This document shows, piece by piece, positions 22,501 through 32,780 of a stretch of 64,000 nucleotides of DNA. The position numbers and the translations under genes are program-made. This DNA comes from Anadara kagoshimensis (taxonomy: Eukaryota; Mollusca; Bivalvia; Arcoida; Arcidae). The notes below the pieces were generated by a model. The model was not told where the DNA came from. It did not search any database and was given only the letters and a program-made list of their open reading frames with translations. The DNA is taken from assembly GCA_021292105.1 (NCBI GenBank), contig CM037869.1, positions 31,125,508-31,189,507 of the forward strand. Reading direction: 5' to 3'. Each line of letters begins with the position of its first letter. Position 1 is the first letter of the stretch.

Positions 22501-25000
22501 CCATATACACTAGTCAACAAACAATTTATCATACAAGTAACAACGCGTAATTATTCCTAATTAAAGAGAGAATGCGACAATTGCGATTCGTGATTTAAGT
22601 GCATTGGCCATATACACTAGTGAACAAACAATTTATCATACAATTAACAACGCGTAATTATTCTTATTAAAGAAAGAATGCGACAATTGCGCTTCGCAAT
22701 TTTAGTACATTGGCCATATACGCTGGATGTAACAAACAATTCCTCATACAATTAACAACGCGTAATTATTCCTAATTAAAGAAAGAATGTTGAAATTGCT
22801 CTTCGCGATTTTAGTACATTTGCCATATACACTGGATGTATCAAACAATTCCTCATACAATTAACAACGCGTATTATTCCTAATTAAAGAAAGAATGCGA
22901 CATTTGCGCTTCGCGATTTTAGTACATTGGCCATATACACTAGATGTAACAAACAATTTATCATACTATTAACAACGCGTAATATATTCTCAATTAAGGA
23001 AAGAATGCTAAAATTGCGCTGCGTGATTTTAGTACATTGGCCATATACACTAGATGTAACAACGAATTTATCATACAATTAACAACGCGTAATTATTCTC
23101 AATTAAAGAAAGAATGCTAAAATTGCGCTTCGTGATTTTAGTGCATTGGCCATATACACTAGATGTAACAACGAATTTATCATACAATTAAAAACGCGTA
23201 ATTATTCTCAATTAAGGAAAGAATGTGAAATTGCTCTTCGCGATTTTAGTACATTGGCCATATACACTGTGTATCAAACATTCCTCATACAATTAACAAC
23301 GCGTATTTATTCTAATTAAAGAAGAATGCGACATTTGCGCTTCGCGATTTTATACATTGGCCATATACACAGATGTAACAAACAATTTTCATACAATTAA
23401 CAACGCGATATATTTCAATTAAGAAAGAATGCTAAAATTGCGCTTCGTGATTTTAGTGCATTGGCCATATACACTATGTAACAACAATTTATCATACAAT
23501 TAACAACGCGTAATTATTCCGAATTAAGAAAAGTGCTAAAATTGCGCTTCGCGATTTTAGTACATTGACCATATACACTGGATGTAACAACAATTCCTCA
23601 TACAATTAACAACGCGTAATTATTCTCAATTAAGAAAGAATGCTAAAATTGCGCTTCGGCGATTTTAGTACATTGGCCATATACACTGGATGTAACAACA
23701 CATTCCTCATACAATTAACAACGCGTAATTATTCTAATTAAAGGAAAGATGCGACAATTGCGCTTTGCGATTTTAGTACATTGGCCCTACCTAGATGTAA
23801 AAAATATTATCATACAGTTAACAACGGTATTTCTTCCTAATTAAAGAAGAATGCGACAATTGCGCTTCGTGATTTTAGTGCATTGGCCATATACACTAGT
23901 CAACAAACAATTTATCATACAATTAACAACGCGTAATTATTCCTAATTAAGAAGAATGCGACAATTGCGCTTCGTGATTTAGTGCATTGGCCATATACAC
24001 TAGTGAACAAACAATTTATCATACAATTAACAACGCGTAATTATTCCTATTAAAGAAAGAATGCGACAATTGCGCTTCGCGATTTTAGTACATTGGCCAT
24101 ATACACTGGATGTAACAAACAATTCCTCATACAATTAACAACGCGTAATTAAAGAAAGAATGGTGAAATTGCGCTTCGCGATTTTAGTACATTGCCATAT
24201 ACACTGGATGTAACAAACAATTTATCATACAATTAACACGCGTATTTATTCCTAATTAAAGAAAGAATGCGACATTGCGCTTCGCGATTTTAGTGCATTG
24301 GCCATATACACTAGATGTAACAACAATTTATCATACAATTAACAACGCGTAATTATTCTAATTAAAGAAAGAATGCTAAATTGCGCTGCGTGATTTTAGT
24401 GCATTGGCCATATACACTAGATGTAACAAACAATTTATCATACAATTAACAACGCGTAATTATTCCTAATTAAAGAAAGAATGCGAAAATTGCGCTTCGC
24501 GATTTTAGTATTGGCCATATACACTGATGTAACAAACAATTTATCATACAATTAACAACGCGTAATTATTCTAATTAAGAATAATGCAAAATTGCGCTTT
24601 AGCATTTCAGTGCATTGACCATATACACTAGATGTAAAAACAATTTATCATACAATTAACAACGCGTAATTTTTCTAATTAAGAAAGATGCGAAAATGCG
24701 CTTTGTGATTAGTGCATTAACCATATACACTAATGTATCAAACAATTTTCATGCAATTAACAATGCGTAATATTCTTAATTAAGACAGCATGCAAAAAAT
24801 GCGCTTCTTGATTTTAGTGTATTTGCCATACACTAAATGGAACCAACAATTTTTCATACAATTAACAACGCGTAATTATTCTTAATTTGGGAAAAATGCA
24901 AAAAATGCGCTTCTTGATTTTAGTACATTGACCATATTCACTAGATGTAACAAACATTTCTTATATAATTATTCTCAATTAAGGAAAAAAATGCAAAAAT
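16570..25000. repeat. 109-bp satellite array with 3.02-kb higher-order repeat
   Basis: About 78 tandem monomers. ACGCGT recurs exactly 109 bp apart (for example 16704, 16813, 16922). Monomers contain CAATTAACAACGCGTAATT, GAATGCGACAATTGCGCTTC and GCATTGGCCATATACACTAG. Variant blocks recur with a period of about 3020-3030 bp (16831, 19855, 22884; also 18024 and 21042), giving roughly 2.1 higher-order units of about 28 monomers. From about 23.1 kb the pattern loses register, with many single-base deletions and diverged monomers toward 24.6-25.0 kb. It lies in the gene A intron between the EGF exons at 15296 and 25636. Open frames in it are repeat artefacts. Confidence 0.95.
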
Positions 25001-25106
25001 TAAGTATAACTTTTATACAGTTTTAAAAGTTTACTTTGTTTTGGAATTGTTGTTTTTGCCTGAATTGGTATGCTTGTTTTGAAGGATAAATACTATCATA
25101 AACACA

Positions 25107-25242
25107 GTGTGTAGGTACAACCCTCAGTATCAGGTCGAGTCCTTTTTTCGTAGCCGTATCACTACGAGTCGCGCTTGTGCGACGAGTACTGATACAGCTA
25201 CGAAAAAAGACGAGACCTGATACAAGGGTTTTACCTACACAC
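25107..25242. repeat. foldback element (about 65-bp inverted arms)
   Basis: The left arm (GTGTGTAGGTAC..., CGTAGCCGTATCACTACGAG) and the right arm (ATACAGCTACGAAAAAAGAC ... TTACCTACACAC) are near-perfect reverse complements over about 65 bp with a tiny centre (GTCGCgcttgtGCGAC). It has the form of a MITE or foldback transposon. No coding potential. It directly follows the satellite array. Confidence 0.85.
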
Positions 25243-25421
25243 TTTTTTATAATATTTTTATCTAACATTTCCAATTAGGTTATTTAAAATAATTAAAAAC
25301 AATACTTTTTGTTAAAAATACATTTTACCACAAAAACACTGAACTATGTTGTGACATTTGTTCTACATTCTCCCTAATGAGGTCACAATGAGAACGTAGC
25401 ACGTGCACTTTACCGCCAATG

Positions 25422-25448
25422 TTGTATCACCACAGTGTGGTGATACAA
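25422..25448. repeat. perfect 13-bp inverted repeat
   Basis: TTGTATCACCACA, one G, then TGTGGTGATACAA: an exact 13+1+13 palindrome about 180 bp after the foldback. It shares the TGATAC/GTATCA motif with it. Possibly a terminal-repeat remnant or a cruciform-forming site. Confidence 0.8.
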
Positions 25449-25635
25449 GATTCTGTATCATGCGTGTTTGATAAAATTGTATTTCGTAGAAAAAAGTCTA
25501 ATGTTAGTTAAAAGTAATTATCTCTACATTCTGTGGTGGGTAAACATTCTTAGTCACTTATTTGACTTATGTTTAATTTAAAAGTCAAACATATCTGCAT
25601 TTTAAGACATATTTGTGCAATTAATTGTATTTTAG

Positions 25636-25869
25636 AATGTGTTGATGGATATTATGGTGATACGTGTACCCCTTGTCCTAGAGGATGTAGTAATGATCTC
25701 TGTAGAAAAGATGACGGGTATTGCACTGAAGGCTGTAAGAATGCTTTATTTGGTGATTTTTGTAATCAGTCATGTCCAGAAAATTGTCAACAGAACAGGT
25801 GTGACGACAGAACGGGTGACTGCTCAGATGGTTGTAGGACTGGTAATTTCTCAGGCAGCAGATGCAACG
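25636..25869 (+). CDS. gene A exon with two EGF-like modules
   Basis: A 234-nt phase 1-1 exon with the same length and order as gene B exon 6. The first module starts ECVDGYYGDTCTPCPRGC and the second CNQSCPENCQQNRCDDRTG; it ends SDGCRTGNF. All module cysteines are present and it is highly similar to gene B, so this part of gene A looks well conserved. Only about 19 bp separate the donor from a Penelope-like fragment. Confidence 0.88.
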
Positions 25870-26256
25870 GTATATGCTCTTTTTCTTTTTTCCTGGTGGA
25901 AGTTAACGTGTTTAATCTGTCAGTTCCAAAGTTTTACTATGCTTTTGGATTGTGATTCGGACATGGATTAGTATGTTTGTTTTTTATTACATTCAATTTT
26001 AAAGTACAAGGTCGAGATATTTATATTTATGTACATGTATTTAAATCTTTTGTTTTAGAAATGTTATAAAAAGGAAAAAAAAAGAATTAAATAAACAAAG
26101 GATAGGTTCTAAATGTAAAACCTTTGGTGAACTTTCAAGTACTTTGTGCACGTAAAGCACTCAGTGTCTATACGTTGACCTGAGTGTTTTGTTCATATTT
26201 AATTGTATACAATATGTATTGATATTAACAAATGCAATTGTTTTTCTATACCACAG
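25870..26256 (+). other. gene A intron with Penelope-like fragment
   Basis: A plus-strand Penelope-like 3'-end fragment (copy d) lies at about 25888-25985 (TTCCTGGTGGAAGTTAACGTG-like start, ending GATTCGGACATGGATTAGTA), within 20 bp of the donor. The rest is featureless. Confidence 0.6.
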
Positions 26257-26394
26257 TATGTGTTGTTGGTTTTTACGGTAAAGAGTGTGACACGGCGTGT
26301 CCAGAAAACTGTAAACATACAATGTGTGATGAAATAGACGGAACATGTATGTTTGGATGCAAACATGCAAACATGACTGGAAATCTGTGTAAAG
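26257..26394 (+). CDS. gene A last EGF-like exon
   Basis: A 138-nt phase 1-1 exon, CCACAG acceptor and GTAATA donor: VCVVGFYGKECDTACPENC, KHTMCDEIDGTC, FGCKHANMTGNLCK. Same length as gene B exon 7, with strong similarity including the NMTGN sequon before the final Cys. This is the membrane-proximal module; the next exon encodes the juxtamembrane and transmembrane segment. Confidence 0.88.
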
Positions 26395-27112
26395 GTAATA
26401 ATGCTATCAAAATTACAGAATAAATAGTAATAATAACTAATCATACCGTCCGTTTAATCGTAAGTTTAATTACTGTTTAATTGAAATAAAGTGCAAGTAT
26501 CTACGAAATCGTCTATACGAAAACGGTGACACAAACATAATTTAAATATGTGCCCTTAGTTTTACTGCCAATTGACAAACTTTAGCGGTATTTTATGCTA
26601 ATACAGATAATAAGTTCTACCACATTTAAAACATAGATATAATTAACGTACGTAGATCTTCGAGATTTTTAGTGCATTGGCCATATACACCAGATGTAAC
26701 AAACAACGCATATTTATTCATGTCCGCTTAGTAATTTCACGTGTATATATACATCTGTACGTAGAAATATATTTTGTGACAATTTACAACTGATATTACA
26801 GCAAGCTTTTACAATAGCATCGTCTCTAATGTATTTAAAATTATCCTTAATATATCTGACATCCCATGTTTCTTTCGTACCCAATTTTTATTTCATACGT
26901 GGCTAGTGTAGATAGCTAAACAGAAGGTGTTTACCCTTGTTTAACACCAGGCGTTACTTCCATGGTGGAGTTTGACGTAATTAACCTAACCTCCAAACTT
27001 CAAAGTTCTTACTTTGCTTTGTCATGTAATTTAGACATGGATCGTTTTGTTCGTTTTTGATTTAGTCTATTCAGGGAAAACTTTTTAATACATGTATTTT
27101 TTCTTAATTCAG
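26395..27112 (+). other. gene A intron with stray satellite piece
   Basis: A single diverged satellite fragment lies at about 26655-26722. A plus-strand Penelope-like fragment (copy e) lies at about 26945-27065 (CATGGTGGAGTTTGACG, TTCTTACTTTGCTTTG, TAGACATGGATCG). Confidence 0.55.
26655..26722 (+). repeat. isolated satellite-monomer fragment
   Basis: Contains TAGTGCATTGGCCATATACA and GATGTAACAAACAACGCATA, clearly part of the 109-bp monomer, about 1.65 kb past the array end and on the other side of the double-EGF exon. It could be a dispersed seed copy or a piece carried by transposition or gene conversion. Confidence 0.8.
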
Positions 27113-27239
27113 GTTTCCAAACTACAGCGAAAATATCGGATACAGCGACTAAGGTTTACATTGGATTGAGTATTGTAGGAGTAATATCTTTGATCATCAC
27201 TGTTGTAATTGTTATCACATTGATCTTGTATTACAAGAG
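27113..27239 (+). CDS. gene A transmembrane exon
   Basis: A 127-nt exon, phase 1 in and phase 2 out, same length as gene B exon 8. After a short linker (GFQTTAKISDTATK) it encodes about 24 hydrophobic residues (VYIGLSIVGVISLIITVVIV..LIL), ended by YYKR, a stop-transfer signal. This makes the protein type I membrane-bound with the lectin and EGF parts outside. Confidence 0.88.
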
Positions 27240-28949
27240 GTACGTGTTCAAAACATTTATTCAATTTGCAATTGGATTTGTTGAATTCATTCATACCTAT
27301 GCATGTTCCTCTTATGATATGAATTTTTATACTTTGAAATGTTGCATTTATTTTTTAAAGCAAACGTTGGCGGCTAAGTTTGATTATATTGATGATCTTA
27401 ACTTCACAGTCGTACGTTGTATTTTAAAAAAAAGTTCAATATAGCTATCTCGTATATATTAAAGCATTGCCATGACGTCCTGCTTGCTCTTTGTATATGT
27501 ATTAACTAGCCTAATCTTCAGTTTACAACTGTACGTGTCCAATAAGTTGCTACAATGTACATTAACTAACGAATGGACAGTTAGAATGAACAGCTAGATT
27601 ACTTAGCTACAGGTAGACTGACTATTCATATGAAACAGATAGTGTCAAATAGCAACAGAAAAACAGTACAAAAAATAAAAAGGGAAAATTGTTATTTTTA
27701 CATTACTAGCTGATTTCAATGTTTTCACATCATATAAAAAAGTTTGATTTAATTCCAGAATAAATAATTAGACGCCCTTCACAGACTTATTTTACTTTTG
27801 GATTTAGAAATTCCACAGGCTCTTCACTTGAACTTTCCACTATTTCAGAAATATTCACTATTTCATGTGTACTACATGTAGCTTTTTACTCCCATATTAG
27901 AACATTTACATTGAAAAATACTCCTTAAATTACAACGAATAAAGCACATTTATACTACGGTCGTTCGGCATCAGACCGATGCTCTTTTTGGCAACCATTT
28001 GTTCATTTAAATTTGTATTAAAAATCTAGATGCTACTGTTGCACACAGTAATTAGTATAAAATCCTTAAATCCAACATTTTCACAAAAAATAGAAATAGT
28101 GCATCTTACTAATGATTATTATTTGTATAGGCATGTTACTCAGATTCAGTAAAATGTGCCTTTACTATTTCATGACATTTTAAAAATGATCTCAGCAGAT
28201 GGAAATTTATTCACCTGTAATAACTCACAAAAATCATGATTTTTACCTCACTATGTATGACGAATACTCTTAATTAAACACAGTGTGAAGTTACCTACTA
28301 TTCACTGAATTTTTAATTGTGATCCCAAATTACCTGTTAATCAAAATCATTTTCACCTACAACTGTTTAACTATTTAATGAATATAGATTTGAAGTTTAC
28401 ACAAGGATGTGCAATGTTTTATGTTTAAGAGAAGCCTTAAACTGTTCATTCTGTGAAAGAAAGAATTAATATCGGCGCTCGCGCATCATGAATTCTTTCT
28501 CTCACAGAATAAACAGTTTACGGTTTTTCTCTATAACTGAATATAGTTTATTTAAATAAATAAGCTGAAAAAAGGTTCGTATCCTTTATATTTTGTTCCT
28601 AACAATTTGTTTATTTGTAATTTAATGTTATAAAAGTATTACTGTGACCAATGTCTGTTAAATACTTATAAAGATTTAACATAACATCGTAAACATTAAC
28701 ATTCTAAGACGATTATGTAAGAGTTTGTTTAACATGTATTAATTATTCATGTTATACGTTGTAATATTCTTTAAACTACATTGATTATTATTGTATTTTA
28801 GTCAGATCGGGATAATGACAGTCTGTGACATATTGTATACAGAATCATGACTGTCTAAATAAATATTTCTTATAATGCAAGAAATAATAAAGATTTGTGT
28901 AAATTTTTTCCTGTTTTGTTTCACTAATCATTTTTTCTTTTTATTTTAG
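27240..28949 (+). other. gene A intron before the tail exon
   Basis: About 1.7 kb, mostly anonymous. It contains a foldback repeat at 28438-28520. A phase-compatible acceptor TTTTAG near 28801 would give a short tail (SQIGIMTVCDILYTES then stop), but nothing in gene B supports it. Confidence 0.45.
28438..28520. repeat. foldback repeat
   Basis: Arms TAAACTGTTcATTCTGTGA.. and ..TCACAGAATaAACAGTTTA are nearly perfect reverse complements (about 32 bp each) around a CG-rich centre (ATCGGCGCTCGCGC). It is MITE-like and non-coding. Confidence 0.85.
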
Positions 28950-29041
28950 AAGGCAACCTAGATAAACTGAATGTGAAATCCAGGAGGTCATGGGCTTACA
29001 AGGCTTACCACAGACTGCAACGAATAAATCAGGCATTATAA
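28950..29041 (+). CDS. gene A terminal exon: short cytoplasmic tail (start ambiguous)
   Basis: Two phase-2 acceptors are possible. The strong one (pyrimidine-rich TTTTATTTTAG, exon at 28950) gives RRQPR and stop TAA 28963-28965. This segment aligns without gaps to gene B exon 9, where the stop codon is GAG and the downstream Cys codon is the Tyr of YENQ, so gene A has a premature stop and has lost the tyrosine. The weaker acceptor (ATCCAG, exon at 28984) gives RRSWAYKAYHRLQRINQAL and stop TAA 29039-29041. The AYHRLQRINQ part resembles the candidate alternative last exon of gene B. Either way the protein ends with a very short basic tail. Confidence 0.55.
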
Positions 29042-29079
29042 ATTAATAATACTCACACAGCGTGTGTAGCTTCACTGAT

Positions 29080-29185
29080 GGAAGTTCACGTGTCAAACCT
29101 ATTTTGCAAGCTTCAGTTTCTCTTTACTTTAAAATTATGATTTGGACATGAACATGATGGAAAATGCAAGTTTGTTTTTGATATA
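29080..29185 (+). mobile_element. Penelope-like element 3'-end fragment (copy f)
   Basis: The family tail again (TGATGGAAGTTCACGTGTC, TTTACTTTAAAATTATGATT, GGACATGAACATGATGG), immediately downstream of the gene A tail exon. It may lie in the 3' untranslated region. Confidence 0.55.
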
Positions 29186-29520
29186 CATGTATATAAAAGT
29201 CCATAAATGAAACAGTTATATATTTACTTCACAATTATTTATTAATTTTTACTTGGTATATGTGTTTATCATGGGAGTGCTTACTGTTTATATAGCCTTT
29301 ATGTCCTTAATGTTTGACTCTTTTTTTATGTACATACATTATTAATGCTATACAAGTTTTAATTACAATTTTGCATTTTAACTATACATCGTATTTTAAT
29401 CTTTTTTAAATCTACTCCAATATTATTACATGATGAATATTTTCAGAACTTGAAATTGCAACATCTGGAATTATTTGATTCTTAACAATATTCAACTGAA
29501 TCGTTTTCTTTATTTCATAG

Positions 29521-29655
29521 CCCGTAATAACAACAGATCTACATGATGAAACATTAGTCTTAGGTGATCGCGGACGTATCAAAACTAATTCTGCTGAGGC
29601 ATATACAGAACTTAACATAATTGAAGTACGCCTCCCCAAAAATGGAAGTAGTTAA
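29521..29655 (+). pseudogene. gene A relic of the tyrosine-motif tail exon
   Basis: Homologous to gene B exon 10: an open stretch with ETLVLGDRGRIKTNSAEAYT then ELN, ending TAA 29653-29655. The HYETL tyrosine is Asp here (HDETL); AYTEL keeps the second. The acceptor region is eroded: about 9 nt of the gene B exon start are absent and the frame that encodes the motif is phase 0, while the upstream exon delivers phase 1 or 2, which would hit a stop at once. The stop in the preceding exon also prevents its use. The motif frame itself is still open. Confidence 0.7.
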
Positions 29656-29814
29656 TAAATTCCAGAAACACATAAGTGATTTCTTATAGAACTGTAACTG
29701 ATTACGTTACGTTTATCTACGCACCAAACACTTTATCTTTTATCGAATTGTGTCTATCATTCAGTTCTCTTGATGAAGAATCGAAGTTCCTATATTGAAA
29801 TATGTGTGTTATCA

Positions 29815-30100
29815 GGTTACTCAAAATGTTTATGACCGTCATCACAGCATCATTGTTAAGTTTGATGTCTCCGTTTCAAGGATTGTCCTGAATATTTTAA
29901 TGTCAATAGTTCCATATTTTTACTAGATTTTATTAAACACGTGGCGGATGTGTCTTGCTTACAGGAGGTGCTTTTTCTTCCGGAGCACCCGACTCACTTC
30001 CCTTGCAAGTTCACATGTTTAATCTAACTCGAGTTTTTAGATTTTACTTTGCTTCTGGATTGTGTTCGGACATTGATTAGTATGTTTGTTTTTATGCTGA
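29815..30100 (+). mobile_element. Penelope-like element 3'-end fragment (copy g)
   Basis: It includes the region that encodes DKFDVSVSRI-type residues in the 32438 copy (here GTTAAGTTTGATGTCTCCG), then CAGGAGGTGCTTTTTCTTCC, then the common tail ending TTGTGTTCGGACATTGATTA. Truncated at its 5' side. Confidence 0.7.
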
Positions 30101-31490
30101 TTGCAATTGTCAAAGCAGAGTCATCAGTAAAGATTTACGAAAATCAGATATTGTTAATCATAATTCTTTGTGTTGATTAAAGCTCCAAATGTCTTAGATA
30201 TTAGCTGTTGTGTGCTTTTTTATTTCTGGCAACAAAACTATGTTCTGTTTGCAAAGTTTTTGTAACTCGTATAAATATGAAAACTCTAACGAATTCTCGT
30301 TTATTTGTTCATTGGTATAAATACGTAGTATAGTCAATTGCATTTAACTGTATTTTAAACCCCAATAAATTAAAACTTTCTCATACAGAGATGTTCATAT
30401 GGAATGCTTTTTTTTTTTTTTTTTTTGAAATATCTGTTTTATAGATGATCAAACCTTAACTAGATGTTTAATAATTCGTTTAAACAATTAATAATTCGTC
30501 AGTCAATAACAATTTAGCTGATACGATCAGCTTTTCAGTCTTTTACATTACTATACCGTATTAATAGTTATAATGTGAAATTACACAAGCAGATATCAGC
30601 CCGTGTGATCTCACTCCCGTACAAGCGATATCACACTCTCTCTCAAATGCCTGGATAATTGCTGGTATTTATTTGCTTCTTCAACTTATTCCTGCCTGCT
30701 TAAAGTATAATAAACAAATAAATGGTATTTAATGGTATATAAATAACCCTCTTGTTTCCCATGAATTTAAACAGTGTTGATGATGCCGACTTAAATTCCA
30801 GCGCAACGTTGGCAGTGGAAAATTCATGTTCTCAATATAATATGAGAAACGCAAATATTTTGTAGATTTTAATCGGACATGTATAAATCTATAATTCATG
30901 TATTTGCATGAGCCGAATACAAATCATTGTTTCAAATGAATGCATGCATTATATTTCTTTTAATGCACCAAAATCTATTTTGGGTTGGTGTTAACAGTGA
31001 TAAAAACATTGAACATTGCGGTACCTGTCGAGTGATGAAATGATGACGAAAGAATTTACTATTTACGTAGAACTTTTGTAAGGAGTAAAATGAAATGTAG
31101 CTCAAAGCTAAGGTTGTATTTGAAACTTTTAATATACATGTACGTATTTTTTTTAAAGAATTTGGTAATGCCGAACTTGATTTTAAATCAATTTAGACCA
31201 TCCGATATAAAAAAAAATCAATCCATTCTTGAACTGCATTCGGGAAAACATGATGAAAAGTTTATAATATGACAATTTTGATAATTCACCTCTAATCAGC
31301 CCTCGAGTCTCGTTATCAGTCCTCGGGCCTCCAGCCCTCGGGCTGCTACGAGGTGTGATATAAAAAGAGTCATATGATAATCTCTGAATATGTATATTAT
31401 TGATGGATTAATAGGATTAAAGTGCTAGTCAAGGATATATCACTTATATCCAGACTTAACCAGGAAAAAGACAGAGATGATTCTCATGGT

Positions 31491-31533
31491 ATTAAACTAT
31501 GAGGAATTGTATTCCGAAACGGCCGTCTAGTGT
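31491..31533 (+). ncRNA. degenerate hammerhead-ribozyme-like motif (copy 3)
   Basis: Core box CTATGA (one G lost from CTGATGA), perfect stem II GGAAT.TGT.ATTCC, GAAA, palindromic ACGGCCGT, GTC, then TAGTGTTG. The 5' arm of stem I has been replaced (ATTAAA), so it cannot cleave. The 3' flank TGTAAAATTAAAACTGGTAT matches that of the 16329 copy. Confidence 0.6.
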
Positions 31534-32429
31534 TGTAAAATTAAAACTGGTATAACATGTAAAGTAATTGCACATTTATCTTTTAAGTGCTACACAAGTT
31601 TGGGCCTTTGTTTATGTTGTTTCATTATTAGTCCATCGTACTGGAACCTAGTTAATCAGATAAAAAATCCGCAAAACCCCATTGCATATAAAATATACCC
31701 CAGGCCAATTCAATTGTCTTGAGATGCTATTTTGTAGTCCTTAACATGTTTTTCAGCATTAACACGGTGTTATCATTTTGAGAATCCTCATAGCTATAAT
31801 AATTACCAATTTCCCTTTATTATTTTAAATAAATGTCATACACAAGATTTTTATTTTTATAAACTTCTTCCCCACCTGGCGGTCGGTATTAGGAGGACAG
31901 AGTCTTAACTGCTTCAATCGATGTCATGATAATCTTACTGCAGAACAGTATGCTTGTCTTTTGTGCCCTGACGCCGTGACGGACCACCTAAAAGTCTCCC
32001 GAGTCCACGCCAGTGCATGAAATACTTACACATTTCACGTACACACAAATCCGCTCTTCATACGTTCATAAATTTTCATCGCGACACAACATAACAATGA
32101 AGCTTTATTACATTATTGAAAAGTCAACGCTGAGACAAGCTACAATACAATCTTATGATGAAGACAGCTAATCAATAAATCATAATCCACTAAAACATAG
32201 TAAAACATTTAAAAACTGGAAAGGTAAGTCGAATATTTGTACTTCCAACAAAAAGGTTAGGCCAGGTGATCTGAAGTCAAAGACGAGACAAAATCAGACA
32301 AAACAAGGAGAACATATTGTAATCAGATATTAAAAATTGCTGACTTTGGATGCGCTCCGAATTTAATACCTAGTGGTTTATTTAAATAATAGAGTCCTCA
32401 ACTATCTCATTTATTTTATAATCAATTTA

Positions 32430-32780
32430 CTATAAGTTTGCTACTTGCAAATAAATTCTTGACTCAGGGATATTGCAAGCCTAGGCTTATCAAGGCCCTA
32501 AAAAGTCTTTTTTGCTGTGAACACATTATTGTTGATAAGTTCGATGTCTCTGTGTCAAGGATTGCCCTGGATATATATTTGACGTCACCTAGCTCGATGT
32601 TCCTTTTACAAAATTTTGATTACACACGTGGAGGGTGTATCTATCAGGAGGTGCTTTTCCTTCTGGAGCACCCTACCTCATTTTCCTGGTGGAAGTTAAC
32701 GTGTCTAACCTGACTAGTCAGTTCAGAGGTTTTTACTTTGCTTCTTGGTTGTGGTTCGGACATAGATAGACATGTTTTTT
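32430..32780 (+). mobile_element. Penelope-like element 3' end with coding remnant (copy h)
   Basis: An open frame (32438-32713) keeps the C-terminal part of the element's protein: LLANKFLTQGYCKPRLIKAL, then HIIVDKFDVSVSRIALDIY. It continues into the non-coding family tail (CCTGGTGGAAGTTAACGTG, TTTTTACTTTGCTTCTTGG). This links the many tail fragments in the window to a reverse-transcriptase-bearing element (see 43230-44990). Assignment to Penelope-like elements rests on general resemblance, not on a search. Confidence 0.7.

Larger units (their letters stand above)
25001..25635 (+). other. gene A large intron, 3' part
   Basis: It starts with a piece resembling the Penelope-like tail (TTTACTTTGTTTTGGAATTG, about 25018-25075), then the long foldback at 25107-25242 and the 27-bp palindrome at 25422-25448, then plain intron to the acceptor at 25635. 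Confidence 0.6.
1183..29041 (+). other. gene A: F-type lectin / multiple-EGF transmembrane receptor-like gene (whole locus)
   Basis: Tandem homologue of gene B, on the same strand. Order: signal peptide (1183-1264), F-type lectin halves (3665-3868, 5660-5881), one EGF-like exon (6940-7065), an extra lectin module (9384-9608, 10253-10484), EGF-like exons (12935, 14767, 15296), an 8.4-kb satellite-bearing intron, EGF-like exons (25636, 26257), a transmembrane exon (27113-27239) and a short tail (from 28950). Internal exons are phase 1-1, so omitting the broken extra lectin module keeps the frame and gives 519 residues with the tail RRQPR, or 533 with the alternative acceptor. Known for the families: F-type lectins bind fucosylated glycans, and MEGF/Draper/SREC-like receptors bind ligands or dying cells. 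Inference: a cell-surface recognition protein. Decay signs leave open whether the locus is active, or is two partial copies (1.2-7.1 kb and 9.4-29 kb) side by side. Confidence 0.7.

Noticed and set aside
16831-23078. Repeated 62-64-residue open frames on the minus strand (16831, 18024, 19855, 21042, 21691, 22884)
   Set aside because: They are the same satellite monomers read in one frame. They recur only because of the higher-order repeat and have no start context or domain.
16570-25000. CRISPR array
   Set aside because: The repeat units are contiguous 109-bp monomers with no unique spacers, in a eukaryotic intron.
28801-28860. Additional gene A tail exon after TTTTAG
   Set aside because: The phase fits, but the peptide has no counterpart in gene B and no poly-A signal stands out.
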